Shown here: positions 15,563 to 24,634 of the stretch, one piece after another
How the letters are laid out: each line of letters begins with the position of its first letter
How positions within the stretch are numbered: position 1 is the first letter of the stretch
Assembly: GCA_017503735.1 (NCBI GenBank)
Contig: JAFVSN010000031.1
Coordinates: 124,001 to 188,000 of the forward strand
DNA from: Lachnospiraceae bacterium
GTDB taxonomy: Bacteria > Bacillota > Clostridia > Lachnospirales > Lachnospiraceae
Direction: 5' to 3'
Length of the DNA stretch: 64,000 nucleotides
Translations under genes and position numbers: made by a program
The notes under the pieces: generated by a model
What the model was told of the DNA's origin: nothing
The model's database searches: none
The model's input: only the letters and a program-made list of their open reading frames with translations

Positions 15563-17944
15563 ATGTACTTACGGATTTTAAAAAGAGATTTAAAGCGAAA
15601 GCGTACTATGAATGTGATTTTGCTGTTGTTTATTACACTGGCATCCATGTTTGTGGCAAGCAGTGTGAACAACATTATTAGTGTGACTACTGCACTGGAT
15701 AATTATTTTGAGATGGCAGATGCGCCGGATTATCTGGGAGCTACCATGAATAAGGCGGAGACCGAAAATATAGAAACGTTACTTGATGATGTGGATGCGG
15801 TGGATTTCTATCGGACGGAGCAGATTCTTTTTATGGCAAATACGATGGTGTCCAGTGATAATGAAGAGGCAGAAATCCTCGGAGGGACCATGTTACTGCA
15901 GGGTGATGCAGACTTGGCATTAAACTATTTCCTTGCGGATAACAGCATTTTAAAGGATGTGGCACCGGGAGAACTGTATATGACCGGTCATATGATGGAA
16001 AAGCAAAAGTTTTCCGTGGGTGACCGGGTAACCATAACAATAGAAGGCGTGAGTAAGGAGTTTCAGATTGCAGGCAGTATCAATGATGCGGTATTGGGAG
16101 CCAGCGCACTGTCCATAACCCGTTATATTGTGGATGAAGAAGAGTATAGTTTCTTCTCTGAAGAGGGAGAGATTTCTCATATGTACGGTGGTAAAATCTG
16201 CTATATTGAAACGGCAGATATTGATGCCATGCTTGCGGAACTGGGAGAGGCCGGGGGAAGCTTTATGTTTTCCATGGACCGGGGGTATATGAGGTTTTGT
16301 TATATTTTTGATATGATTGTTACCGGTATTTTGTTGGCAGTCAGCGTGCTGTTTATTGTGATTTCTTTTGTGGTGTTACGGTTTACCATTACCTTTACTC
16401 TGGCAGAGGAGTACAGGGAAATCGGAGTCATGAAAGCCATCGGAATCAAAAATCGAAAGATTCGGGGATTGTATCTTGTAAAGTATGCACTTTTGGCAGT
16501 GATAGGCGCTGTTATCGGGTTGGTGTTCAGTTACCCGTTTGGTACGATGCTTATGAAGGTGTCTTCCAAGTCGGTGATACTAACGGGAGAGAATGCTTAT
16601 GCAGTGAACGTGCTTTGCAGTGTGGCGGTAGTGGCAGTGATTTTGCTGTTTTCTTACGGATGTACGAGAAAAGTAACCGGCTTTACCCCGGTGGATGCCA
16701 TACGGAACGGACAGACGGGAGAACGGTTCCGGAAAAAGAGCCTGATGAGTTTGGGAAAATCGAGACTTGGAACGACAGGCTTTTTGGCAATGAATGATAT
16801 TGTCAGTAGCCCGAAGCGTTACAGTATTGTGACATTGACATTTACTCTGTGTTTGTGTATTACGTTAACGCTGTCCGCAACGGCAACTACATTAAAAAGC
16901 GACAAGCTGTTACCGGCCTTTGATATGGTGCAATGTGATGCTATGGTTAGTATTAATGGCGGAGATGTGATGACCTTTATGGCAGAGGACGGACGCACGG
17001 TATTAAAAGACTATCTGGCGGAGATGGAAGAAACGCTTTCGGAACACGGAATGCCGGCTACCTGCGTACAGGATTTGATGATGCCGCTTACGGTAAGGAA
17101 CGGAGAAAAAGAGAGTCAGATTCCTTGCTTTCAGGCAACGGGAGCAAAGATAGACCAATATGCCCGTATTGCAGGGACTGCACCGGAGGTGCCGGGAGAG
17201 ATTGCCATGACAAGGATGGCAGCGGAGTCCATAGGTGCGGATATCGGAGATACGGTAGTGATTGTCAGCATGGAAGGGGAACGGGAGTATCTTATTACCG
17301 CGTTGTATCAGACCATGAATAATCGCGGGTGTGGGGTGCGTTTCCATGAGGATGAAAAGATAAATTATATTCAGGTGTCGGGCGGACTATCCGGACAGAT
17401 TATTTTCACAGATAATCCCGGTAAGAAAGAGGTTAAGGAGAGGGTAGAGAAAATCAACACCTTTTTTGATGAGTACGGTGAAGTAATCAGCACCGGTCAA
17501 TGGGTGGGGGAAGCGGTAAGTGTGGCAGATACCATTAATGCAATAAAAGGACTGATGACGGGATTAACTATTGTATTGGTAGCTTTGGTAACGGTGCTGT
17601 TGGAACGTTCTTTTATTGCAAAGGAGACAAGAGAGATTGCGCTGATGAAAGCAATGGGATTAAAAAGCGGGAAAATTTACGGTTATCATGTAGCACGTTT
17701 CGGTATTGTGGGAGTGGTGGCAGTGTTTTTTGCCGAACTTCTGTTACGGCCGTTTTTACGGCTTTGCATCGACCCGATTTTTCGGATGATGGGAATGGAA
17801 GTGGCAGTGGATTATGCCATAAACCCGGTGGAAGTTTATGGGGTGTTACCGCTTGTTGTTCTGGGAACAACGATGGTAACGGCATTTTTGACGGCACTGT
17901 ATACAAGAAAAATTAAGGCTGCCCATGTGGCAGGTTTGGAATAG
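15563..17944 (+). CDS. FtsX-type ABC transporter permease
   Basis: A 793-residue membrane protein with the MacB/FtsX-like duplicated architecture: an N-terminal TM helix, a long extracellular region, a three-helix FtsX block at about residues 245-375 (VTGILLAVSVLFIVISF), a second extracellular domain, then a C-terminal three-helix block (LMTGLTIVLVALVTVLL onward). The motif EYREIGVMKAIGI precedes a TM helix in the first half and TREIALMKAMGL in the second, typical of ABC3 permeases. I chose ATG 15563 (AAAGGGG 7 bases upstream) over the TTG-type upstream extension at 15518. The ATPase and a two-component system follow, which suggests peptide antibiotic sensing or envelope-stress transport. Confidence 0.88.
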   Translation: MYLRILKRDLKRKRTMNVILLLFITLASMFVASSVNNIISVTTALDNYFEMADAPDYLGATMNKAETENIETLLDDVDAVDFYRTEQILFMANTMVSSDNEEAEILGGTMLLQGDADLALNYFLADNSILKDVAPGELYMTGHMMEKQKFSVGDRVTITIEGVSKEFQIAGSINDAVLGASALSITRYIVDEEEYSFFSEEGEISHMYGGKICYIETADIDAMLAELGEAGGSFMFSMDRGYMRFCYIFDMIVTGILLAVSVLFIVISFVVLRFTITFTLAEEYREIGVMKAIGIKNRKIRGLYLVKYALLAVIGAVIGLVFSYPFGTMLMKVSSKSVILTGENAYAVNVLCSVAVVAVILLFSYGCTRKVTGFTPVDAIRNGQTGERFRKKSLMSLGKSRLGTTGFLAMNDIVSSPKRYSIVTLTFTLCLCITLTLSATATTLKSDKLLPAFDMVQCDAMVSINGGDVMTFMAEDGRTVLKDYLAEMEETLSEHGMPATCVQDLMMPLTVRNGEKESQIPCFQATGAKIDQYARIAGTAPEVPGEIAMTRMAAESIGADIGDTVVIVSMEGEREYLITALYQTMNNRGCGVRFHEDEKINYIQVSGGLSGQIIFTDNPGKKEVKERVEKINTFFDEYGEVISTGQWVGEAVSVADTINAIKGLMTGLTIVLVALVTVLLERSFIAKETREIALMKAMGLKSGKIYGYHVARFGIVGVVAVFFAELLLRPFLRLCIDPIFRMMGMEVAVDYAINPVEVYGVLPLVVLGTTMVTAFLTALYTRKIKAAHVAGLE

Positions 17945-17960
17945 AGAAAGGGGATTGGAT

Positions 17961-18728
17961 ATGAGAACTGTGTTGGAAGCAAAGAATCTTTGCAAAACCT
18001 ATATTGTAAATAAACGACAGAATAATGTACTGAAAAATGTGAATCTGACGGTAGAAGAGGGAGAAATGGTGGCGGTGATGGGACCCTCCGGCTCCGGCAA
18101 GTCCACACTGTTGTATACGGTATCAGGAATGGACCGGATGACGGCGGGTGAGGTATTGTTTGACGGAAAAAGTATCGGTTCGTTAAATGATAAGGAGCTG
18201 GCAGAACTTCGTCTGGATGAAATGGGCTTTATTTTTCAGCAGATGTATATGTTAAAGAATCTGACGGTGTTAGATAACATTATTCTTCCGGCTTGCCAGT
18301 CGAAGAAGCTGTCCGAGAGCAGAAAGGAAACGGTGGCAAGAGGACAGGAGTTGATGCGGAAGCTTGGCATCATCGAGGTGGCGGATAATGACATCAATGA
18401 AGTTTCCGGCGGTCAGTTACAGCGTGCCTGCATTTGCAGAAGTATGATAAATAAACCGAAGATGATATTTGGGGATGAGCCGACGGGGGCCTTAAATCGT
18501 ACCTCCTCTGATGAGGTGATGGAGGAACTGACGAAGCTAAATGCAGAGGGAACTACAATTATGCTGGTAACCCATGATGTGAAGGTGGCGGCGCGATGCA
18601 CGAGAGTCCTTTATATCGTTGACGGAAACATCAAGGGAGAGTATAATTTAGACAGAATGAAGCAGGCTTCCGAGTTAAGAGACAGAGAGCGATGCCTAAA
18701 CAACTGGCTCATGGAGATGGGCTGGTAA
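17961..18728 (+). CDS. ABC transporter ATPase partner of FtsX-type permease
   Basis: A 255-residue MacB/LolD-type ATPase: Walker A GPSGSGKST, Q-loop FIFQQMYML, signature VSGGQLQR, Walker B KMIFGDEPTGALN, H-loop VTHDVK. It starts at ATG 17961 with AAAGGGG upstream, 16 bases after the permease stop. The C-terminus has an extra 25-30 residues (RDRERCLNNWLMEMGW) beyond the usual core. It should energise the preceding permease. Confidence 0.93.
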   Translation: MRTVLEAKNLCKTYIVNKRQNNVLKNVNLTVEEGEMVAVMGPSGSGKSTLLYTVSGMDRMTAGEVLFDGKSIGSLNDKELAELRLDEMGFIFQQMYMLKNLTVLDNIILPACQSKKLSESRKETVARGQELMRKLGIIEVADNDINEVSGGQLQRACICRSMINKPKMIFGDEPTGALNRTSSDEVMEELTKLNAEGTTIMLVTHDVKVAARCTRVLYIVDGNIKGEYNLDRMKQASELRDRERCLNNWLMEMGW

Positions 18729-18738
18729 CGGAGGATAC

Positions 18739-19401
18739 ATGATTGATATTTTAATTGTGGAAGACAATAAAGAACTGGCGGATTTACTGTGTGATTTTCT
18801 GCGTGCGGAAAACTATACGGTATCTGTGGCAGAAAACGGAGAGAAGGCCTTGCAGCTGTACCAACGGTACGGCGCAAGGCTTCTTGTGCTGGATGTGATG
18901 CTTCCGGGGATGGACGGTTTCGCGGTTTGTGCAAAAATCAGAGAGGAAAGTAATACGCCGATTCTGATTGTCAGTGCGAAGACGGAGAAGGATGATAAGC
19001 TTGCCGGTCTTTTGGCGGGAGCGGACGATTATATTGAGAAGCCTTATGATATCGATATTATGTTAGCCAAAATCGCAGGAATATTCAAGCGCAGGTATGC
19101 CCAGGATGAGTTGGTCTCCGGAGACTTACGTTTGAACAAGGAAAGCCGTACGGTGCACAAGGGAGAACAGGAGATTTCCGTGACGGCAAAAGAGTTTGAA
19201 TTACTTTTATGTTTGGCGGAAAATCAGGGAAAGGTATTAAACAAGGACTATTTGTTTCGCGAAATCTGGGGCAGTGACAGCTTTTCGGAACAGCAGACTT
19301 TGACGGTACATATTAAGTGGCTCAGAGAGAAAATCGAGGATGACCCGAAGCATCCGACACGGATACAGACGGTGTGGGGAGTGGGGTATAAGTTTGTATG
19401 A
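18739..19401 (+). CDS. OmpR-family response regulator
   Basis: A 220-residue two-domain regulator. The receiver has phospho-acceptor Asp52 (LVLDVMLPGMDG) and the conserved Lys in IEKPYD. The C-terminal winged-helix domain contains LTVHIKWLREKIEDDP and QTVWGVGYKF. The gene starts 10 bases after the ATPase gene and overlaps the kinase by 4 bases (ATGA). It most likely controls expression of the adjacent ABC transporter in response to its kinase. Confidence 0.93.
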   Translation: MIDILIVEDNKELADLLCDFLRAENYTVSVAENGEKALQLYQRYGARLLVLDVMLPGMDGFAVCAKIREESNTPILIVSAKTEKDDKLAGLLAGADDYIEKPYDIDIMLAKIAGIFKRRYAQDELVSGDLRLNKESRTVHKGEQEISVTAKEFELLLCLAENQGKVLNKDYLFREIWGSDSFSEQQTLTVHIKWLREKIEDDPKHPTRIQTVWGVGYKFV

Positions 19402-20705
19402 AAAAGTTTAACCGGATTTGTGTGATTGTTGTGCTTTGTGTGATTGCGGTGATTGGGGCTGCAAATTGTTTTATTTTGTTCGGACAGAAGGAAGAAAGCG
19501 GTCGCCCGTACCGGGTGGAGGTAAGCCGTTTGGTGCGGCAGCTTGAACGATTGGCAGCGGATACGACAGAGAATATGACCGGAGAGCAGGGAGAGGCTCA
19601 ACCGGACACTTCGGAAGCCTTGGTTGACCGGATTGATTTGTCGGCGTGTGCTTATGTGACCGCGATTGTGCCGGATGCCGGAGACGGAGAGTCCTTTTTT
19701 GAAGGAAACAGCGACTATGTTATCCGAGAAATTGACGGTGAGCGGTATCGCTTTGAATATACCGTAAAGGCAAAGAAGATGACATCCGGAATGCTTTGGA
19801 CGGTAAATGCGGCACTGGGGCTAATGGGCCTTTTGGTGTTTTTTGTGCTTTTGTACGTGAGACTGAAGGTGTTGCATCCTTTTACAAAGATGGAGAATGT
19901 GCCTTATGAGCTTTCCAGAGGAAACTTAACAATGCCTCTTACGGAAAGTAAGACTCGTTTTTTCGGACGATTTGTGTGGGGTGTAAATTTGCTTCGGGAA
20001 AACATTGAGCAGCAAAAGGAGCGGGAGCTAACGCTACAGAAGGAGAAAAAGACACTTTTGCTGTCCCTTTCCCATGACATCAAAACGCCTCTTTCCGCCA
20101 TTAAATTATATGCAAAGGCACTTTCTAAAGGGCTTTATACAGAGCCTGAAAAGCAGACGGAGATTGCGGAAAGTATTAATAGAAAGGCAGATGAAATCGA
20201 GGGCTTTGTGTCGGAGATTATCAGAGCCTCCAGTGAGGATTTCCTAAGCTTTGAGTTACATATGGGAGAGTTCTATCTGTCGGAGCTTTTGGAGGAACTC
20301 AGAGTGTATTACGGGGAGAAGCTTGCTCTGATAAAAACGGAATTTACAATAGGGAACTATACCGATTGTCTGCTTGCGGGAGATAAGGACCGGGCGGTGG
20401 AAGTGCTTCAGAATCTGATGGAAAATGCCATTAAGTACGGAAACGGAGAAACGATTTCCATTACTGTGACGGAGGAGGACCATTGTACTTTGATTTCTGT
20501 ACGAAACGGAGGATGTACATTGCCGGAAAACGAGTTGCCCCATATTTTTGAGAGCTTTTGGCGAGGGTCTAACGCAGAACATAAGAAGGGAAGCGGATTG
20601 GGACTTTATATATGTCGTCAGCTTATGCGGAATATGGGCGGGGAAGTGTTTGCAAAAATACAGGATACGGAAATGACGGTGACGGTGGTGTTTACGCAGG
20701 TATAA
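19398..20705 (+). CDS. Membrane sensor histidine kinase
   Basis: A 435-residue kinase with TM helices near residues 8-28 and 132-153 and an extracellular sensor loop of about 100 residues between them. The phosphorylation His226 lies in SLSHDIKTPLSAIKLYAKA. The ATPase domain has the N box NLMENAIKYG and G boxes around FWRGSNAEHKKGSGLGLY. The sensor loop is longer than in BceS-type intramembrane kinases, so direct ligand sensing is possible. It is translationally coupled to the response regulator. Confidence 0.93.
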   Translation: MKKFNRICVIVVLCVIAVIGAANCFILFGQKEESGRPYRVEVSRLVRQLERLAADTTENMTGEQGEAQPDTSEALVDRIDLSACAYVTAIVPDAGDGESFFEGNSDYVIREIDGERYRFEYTVKAKKMTSGMLWTVNAALGLMGLLVFFVLLYVRLKVLHPFTKMENVPYELSRGNLTMPLTESKTRFFGRFVWGVNLLRENIEQQKERELTLQKEKKTLLLSLSHDIKTPLSAIKLYAKALSKGLYTEPEKQTEIAESINRKADEIEGFVSEIIRASSEDFLSFELHMGEFYLSELLEELRVYYGEKLALIKTEFTIGNYTDCLLAGDKDRAVEVLQNLMENAIKYGNGETISITVTEEDHCTLISVRNGGCTLPENELPHIFESFWRGSNAEHKKGSGLGLYICRQLMRNMGGEVFAKIQDTEMTVTVVFTQV

Positions 20706-20741
20706 TATCCGGAAAGATACCTTTACTTTATCGGAAAGTGA

Positions 20742-20930
20742 GTGATAGCAAAGTATGAATCGTTCAAAAATCATCCGGGTAAGGGAGCTCCGGAAAAAGT
20801 ATTGCATAAAATTACAGAACCCGGAAACCGAATCCTTTTATTATTTACGTTAGAAGGAATGTTGATTACCTTGGTGAACAATCTCGTTGGAAATAACAAT
20901 AATTTATTTGCTACAAGACTGGGGGCTTAG
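20742..20930 (+). pseudogene. Remnant of an MFS transporter 5' end
   Basis: The short frame encodes a typical first-helix region of a major-facilitator protein (TLEGMLITLVNNLVGNNNNL then FATRLGA) and stops with TAG exactly where the second helix should begin. No continuing MFS sequence was seen downstream before the promoter at 21005. It is best read as a decayed fragment. The remainder of the 362-base gap between the kinase and the next gene holds only that promoter. Confidence 0.6.
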
Positions 20931-21004
20931 GTGGTGGAGGCTTAGGAATCGGGAGTAGGGATGACGTCTAATGCTCTTTTAATCTTCTTCTAATCTTCCT
21001 TTTC

Positions 21005-21033
21005 TTGAAAGGCCTATTTGAGTATGATAAGAT
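21005..21033 (+). promoter_or_regulatory. Promoter for flavodoxin-fold gene pair
   Basis: TTGAAA (21005-21010), 17-bp spacer, TAAGAT (21028-21033), 35 bases before the first start codon. Confidence 0.6.
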
Positions 21034-21067
21034 TTGAATCAAACGAGCAGAAAAAGGAGAGCAGAAG

Positions 21068-21577
21068 ATGAGTGTGCTTGTGTTAAATACATTATCCGAG
21101 TATAATGATGAAGTTTTGGAATTGCAAAATCAGATATGTGCGAGGGCCGGTGACAGTGAGGTGGTTTATACAAAGGATATGAGAATATCCCATTGTATCG
21201 GTTGTAATTACTGTTGGTTGAAGACACCGGGAATCTGTACCATTAAGGATGACTATGAGATTATTTTGAAAAAGATTTTACTGCATGAGAAGATTGTTTT
21301 CATTACAGATACAAAATTCGGATTTGTATCGTATCAGACGAAAAATCTGCTGGATCGGATTTTGCCGCTGGCAACCATGTATTTGCAGTTTGTGGATGGT
21401 CAGATGCGACATGTACCGCGTTATGATGTTCGTCCGCAGATGGGAATTATTTATACCGGGAATGCGGAACATGCCTATCTTGAACGGTGGCTGGAGCGTA
21501 CGACATTGAATTTTGAAGGTACCTCTCTTGGTGTATTTTCGTTAGAAGAAGGAAGGGGGATTCTTTCATGCATTTAG
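21068..21577 (+). CDS. Flavodoxin-fold NAD(P)H-dependent FMN oxidoreductase-like protein
   Basis: A 169-residue protein of the NADPH-dependent FMN reductase/flavodoxin superfamily. The motif CIGCNYCWLKTPGICTIKDD is typical of the iron-sulfur-flavoprotein/FMN reductase group. The first strand and loop (SVLVLNTLSEYNDEV) would bind the FMN phosphate but are weaker than usual. AAAAAGGAG lies upstream of the ATG. It overlaps the next flavodoxin-fold gene by 10 bases, so the two proteins are likely made together and may form a heteromeric redox unit. The electron partner is unknown. Confidence 0.75.
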   Translation: MSVLVLNTLSEYNDEVLELQNQICARAGDSEVVYTKDMRISHCIGCNYCWLKTPGICTIKDDYEIILKKILLHEKIVFITDTKFGFVSYQTKNLLDRILPLATMYLQFVDGQMRHVPRYDVRPQMGIIYTGNAEHAYLERWLERTTLNFEGTSLGVFSLEEGRGILSCI

Positions 21578-22227
21578 TAATCATTAACGCAAGCCCTCGT
21601 GTGGAGGCAAAAAGTAATACGGCGCGGATTATCCGCACCTTTATCCGTGGATTTGAGGAAGGCGGAAACACTACGGAAGTGTGGCATTTGTCGGATAAAA
21701 AGCAATGGACAGGTGCGAAGGAAGCATATGAGAAGAATAAAGATATTTTATTTGCCATTCCTTTGTATGTAGAAAATGTGCCGGGCATTATGCTGGAGTT
21801 TTTAGAAACCTTGCAGCCGAAAAAAGAGTCCGGCACAAAACTGTCCTTTCTGTTACAGGGAGGCTTTGCCGAAGCCAGCCAGCTTCGGTGCGGAGAGGCA
21901 TATTTAGAACTGTTACCGTCCTATTTTAACTGCGAATATAACGGGACGCTGATTAAGGGGGATAATTTTGCCCCTGCCTGGGTACCGGAAGACTTGGCAG
22001 AGAAGATGGTTGCGCCGTATGAAAAGATGGGCAGATTATTTGCGGAGAAAGGTACTTTTTCTAAGGAGGAAGTGAATGAATTTGCCGGCCCGGAGTACTT
22101 TCCGGAAAAAGAGATTCGGAAATATAATCGAACCGGAAAGAAGATACAGAAATTGTTGTTCCGTTATATGGCGAAGAAGAATGGGTGTAAGAGACCGCTG
22201 GATGATAGGCCGTATCAAGTAGAATAA
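21568..22227 (+). CDS. Second flavodoxin-fold/NAD(P)H oxidoreductase-like protein
   Basis: A 219-residue protein starting with the FMN phosphate-binding pattern INASPRVEAKSNTARII, followed by the flavodoxin-like motif FAIPLYVENVPGIM. The C-terminal part is basic and probably helical. It overlaps the preceding gene by 10 bases. The function is a quinone or NAD(P)H-linked reductase by family resemblance; the substrate cannot be told. Confidence 0.72.
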   Translation: MHLVIINASPRVEAKSNTARIIRTFIRGFEEGGNTTEVWHLSDKKQWTGAKEAYEKNKDILFAIPLYVENVPGIMLEFLETLQPKKESGTKLSFLLQGGFAEASQLRCGEAYLELLPSYFNCEYNGTLIKGDNFAPAWVPEDLAEKMVAPYEKMGRLFAEKGTFSKEEVNEFAGPEYFPEKEIRKYNRTGKKIQKLLFRYMAKKNGCKRPLDDRPYQVE

Positions 22228-22278
22228 AAAACAGCAAAAAGCTGAGTAAGAGAATTTGAGTTTACGAGGTGAAGAATA

Positions 22279-22773
22279 ATGAGAATAAGACCATATCAAA
22301 ATAAAGATTATAATACGATATCTCAATGGATAACAGAGGAACGTTCACACGCTCTATGGTGTGCGAATTTAATACCTTATCCACTGGAGAAAAAAGGTTT
22401 TGATGGTTTATTGCAAGAAGCGGAAGAACGATTTGGTGATAGCCCCTTTGTTGCAACTACGGATGATGGAAAGTTGGTTGGTTTTTTCTGCTTTTCTGTG
22501 AATTTGAATACAAATGAAGGTATGCTCAAATTTGTAGTGGTTGACAATGCTATAAGGAATAAAGGGTATGGATGTGAAATGATAAAACTGGCTGTTAAAT
22601 ATGCCTTTGAAATAGCGAAAGCAGATGCTGTGCAATTGAATGTTTTTCCAGAGAATCCTGGTGCAAAGAAATGTTATGAAAAAGTGGGATTTAAAGAACG
22701 AACATTAACAGAGAATGCGTTTCGTTTTAAGGATGAATTATGGGGAAGATGTAATATGGTTATCACAAGATAA
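22279..22773 (+). CDS. GNAT-family N-acetyltransferase
   Basis: A 164-residue acetyltransferase with the acetyl-CoA-binding motif A (FVVVDNAIRNKGYGCEMI) and the following motif B (LNVFPENPGAKKCYEKVGF). The reading frame is richer in A/T and in codons such as AAT, AGA and ATA than its neighbours, suggesting separate acquisition. GAGGTG precedes the ATG. Its 3' end overlaps the truncated mazG frame. The acceptor substrate is unknown. Confidence 0.85.
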   Translation: MRIRPYQNKDYNTISQWITEERSHALWCANLIPYPLEKKGFDGLLQEAEERFGDSPFVATTDDGKLVGFFCFSVNLNTNEGMLKFVVVDNAIRNKGYGCEMIKLAVKYAFEIAKADAVQLNVFPENPGAKKCYEKVGFKERTLTENAFRFKDELWGRCNMVITR

Positions 22774-23032
22774 CAGTGTAATGGGATTGTGCGGGGAATC
22801 GGGAGAAGCAATAGATATTGTTAAGAAGTGGATGGCACAAGGCCATGAGCTAGATAAGGAACATTTGGCAAAGGAACTGGGGGATATCGCATGGTATCTG
22901 GCGGAGGCAGCCACTGCATTAGATATTCCGTTGGAGGACATTTTGCAAGCTAACATAGACAAATTAAAGCAAAGGTATCCGGACGGGTTTGAAACAAAAA
23001 GATCGCAGGTTCGTTTGGAAGGAGATATTTGA
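22715..23032 (+). pseudogene. 5'-truncated MazG-like pyrophosphohydrolase
   Basis: The MazG-type NTP pyrophosphohydrolase core is clear: MGLCGESGEAIDIVKKW with the metal-binding ExxE region, then KELGDIAWYLAEAATAL and LKQRYPDGF. The N-terminal helix found in full-length relatives is missing. In its place the frame runs antiphase through the last 59 bases of the GNAT gene. An ATG at 22781 also lacks a ribosome site. I read it as a mazG that lost its 5' end when the GNAT gene was joined here, though a short functional protein cannot be excluded. Confidence 0.6.
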
Positions 23033-23098
23033 CTTGGTGTTCCTGTCGAAGAGCAGGAGTGATACAAATGAAAAGGATATAGCAGAGTATGAAAAGAG

Positions 23099-23133
23099 GC
23101 CCATTACCGAGCACGGTAATGGGCTATTTTTTT
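23099..23133. terminator. Bidirectional intrinsic terminator
   Basis: Stem GCCCATTACCG (23099-23109) / CGGTAATGGGC (23114-23124), loop AGCA, followed by TTTTTTT. It lies between the convergent mazG remnant and the XRE gene. Confidence 0.9.
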
Positions 23134-23444
23134 GACCATAATTCAATCGTTTTCAACAATTTTTCTTTTGTCTCGGTATCTAGTTTCAGAATAGCCTGAT
23201 ACAGTTCTCTGTCCAACGCGGTTTCTGCATATTCCGGTTCCAGTTCACCGACAAGAGAATCCAAAGAACATCCTACCAAGCGTGCATAATAGGTTAAAAT
23301 GCGCAATGACATGGCGGTGCGGTTGTTTTCTACATTGCTGATATAGCCCGGAGTAACGCCGAGAGATTCTGCAACTTGACTTTGCGTTAATCCTGTTTTC
23401 TGACGTAAATTTTTAACGAGGGAGCCGTAATCTTCCGAATCCAT
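23124..23444 (-). CDS. XRE-family helix-turn-helix regulator
   Basis: A 106-residue DNA-binding protein: HTH at about residues 10-62 (TGLTQSQVAESLGVTPGYIS with NVENNRTAMS), then a short C-terminal helical dimerisation region. ATG 23444 has AAGGAG 8 bases upstream; the upstream extension is AT-rich intergenic DNA. It is divergent from the RNA ligase operon, and a perfect palindrome (23529-23543) overlaps the -10 of that operon. It is therefore the probable repressor of RNA ligase-brnT-brnA and of itself. Confidence 0.85.
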   Translation of the reverse strand: MDSEDYGSLVKNLRQKTGLTQSQVAESLGVTPGYISNVENNRTAMSLRILTYYARLVGCSLDSLVGELEPEYAETALDRELYQAILKLDTETKEKLLKTIELWSKK

Positions 23445-23508
23445 GTGATAATCTCCTTTTGATGATTGATATATACTAAAGATAAGAATATTATACAATA
23501 AATATTGC

Positions 23509-23543
23509 TTGAAATAAAGCTACTAATAGTATATAATATATAC
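23509..23543 (+). promoter_or_regulatory. Promoter with overlapping operator for RNA ligase operon
   Basis: TTGAAA (23509-23514), 17-bp spacer, TATAAT (23532-23537). A perfect palindrome, GTATATA-A-TATATAC (23529-23543), covers the -10 box. A related GATATATAC lies at 23468-23476 near the XRE start, fitting a repressor that acts in both directions. Confidence 0.65.
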
Positions 23544-23571
23544 AAATAATATATGAAAGAGGGATTTTTTG

Positions 23572-24609
23572 ATGGAAAAAAGAAAATTGGCTTCGGTGCA
23601 GTATATCCACCATATTGCACCGATTGAAGGAGCAGATCGTATTGAGTGTGTGCATGTGCTTGGCTGGCAGTGTGTAGCAAATAAAGGTCAGTTTCAGGTA
23701 GGAGAGAGTTGTGTTTATATGGAGGTGGATTCTTTTCTACCGATTTGTGAACGATTCGAGTTTTTACGGGGAAGCAGTTACAAGAAGAATGAAATTTTAG
23801 GAGAAGGATTTCGTCTAAAGACACTGAAGTTCAGAGGTCAGATTTCGCAAGGTTTGGTACAGCCGCTTTCGATATTACCGGAAGGTGAGTACCAAATCGG
23901 AGAGGATGTAACGGAGCTTTTAGGTATCAGAAAATGGGAAGTAGAAGAGCGAGTAACTAGTAGCGGAACGGTAATCGGAGATTTCCCGGATGGCATTTCA
24001 AAGACAGACGAGCTTCGCGTGCAGTCTTATCCGGAACTTATTGATGAATTCAAGAGAGTTCCGTCTTACTACATCAGTACCAAGATGGATGGAACCAGTG
24101 TGACGATGTATTGGCGTGACGGTAAGTTCGGAGTGTGTGGAAGAAATTATGAGTATGCGGACGATGAGAAATGCGCAATGTGGACGTATGCGCATGAATA
24201 TCGGATTGCGGAGAAATTGAAGGAACATAAAGTGCCGAATGTCGCAATTCAAGGGGAGTTCTGTGGTGCGGGAATACAGAAAAATCCTTTGCACTTAAAT
24301 CGACCGAAGTGGTATGTGTTTACCGTGATAGATTTGGAAACCCGGAGAAGGTATTCTTTGGAAATGATGCAGAGTTTGTGCAAGAAACTTGAGTTGGAAA
24401 TGGTTCCGATTGAAGAAGTAAAAGAGGGATTTGCATACAATACGGTGAGTGCACTGCTGGAACGTGCAAAAGGAAAGTACGACTCCGGAGTAAATAAAGA
24501 AGGAATTGTAATTCGTCCGACAGAATCGATATATTCGCCAACGTTAGAGGGACCATTGTCCATGAAGGTACTGAATAACGATTATTTATTGAAAAACCAA
24601 GAGGTTTAG
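23572..24609 (+). CDS. ATP-dependent RNA ligase, DraRnl (DRB0094) type
   Basis: A 345-residue RNA ligase of the group founded by Deinococcus DRB0094 (Rnl5). The N-terminal OB-type domain typical of this group is present (LASVQYIHHIAPIEGADR through TLKFRGQISQGLV). The nucleotidyltransferase domain has adenylated Lys171 in motif I (STKMDGTSV), motif IV EGIVIRP and motif V LSMKVLNNDYLLK. The known reaction is sealing of 3'-OH/5'-phosphate RNA ends. ATG 23572 has GAGGG 8 bases upstream. brnT begins only 25 bases downstream on the same strand, suggesting one transcript with the toxin-antitoxin pair. Confidence 0.9.
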   Translation: MEKRKLASVQYIHHIAPIEGADRIECVHVLGWQCVANKGQFQVGESCVYMEVDSFLPICERFEFLRGSSYKKNEILGEGFRLKTLKFRGQISQGLVQPLSILPEGEYQIGEDVTELLGIRKWEVEERVTSSGTVIGDFPDGISKTDELRVQSYPELIDEFKRVPSYYISTKMDGTSVTMYWRDGKFGVCGRNYEYADDEKCAMWTYAHEYRIAEKLKEHKVPNVAIQGEFCGAGIQKNPLHLNRPKWYVFTVIDLETRRRYSLEMMQSLCKKLELEMVPIEEVKEGFAYNTVSALLERAKGKYDSGVNKEGIVIRPTESIYSPTLEGPLSMKVLNNDYLLKNQEV

Positions 24610-24634
24610 GGTATAATATAAGGGAGGTAATATT

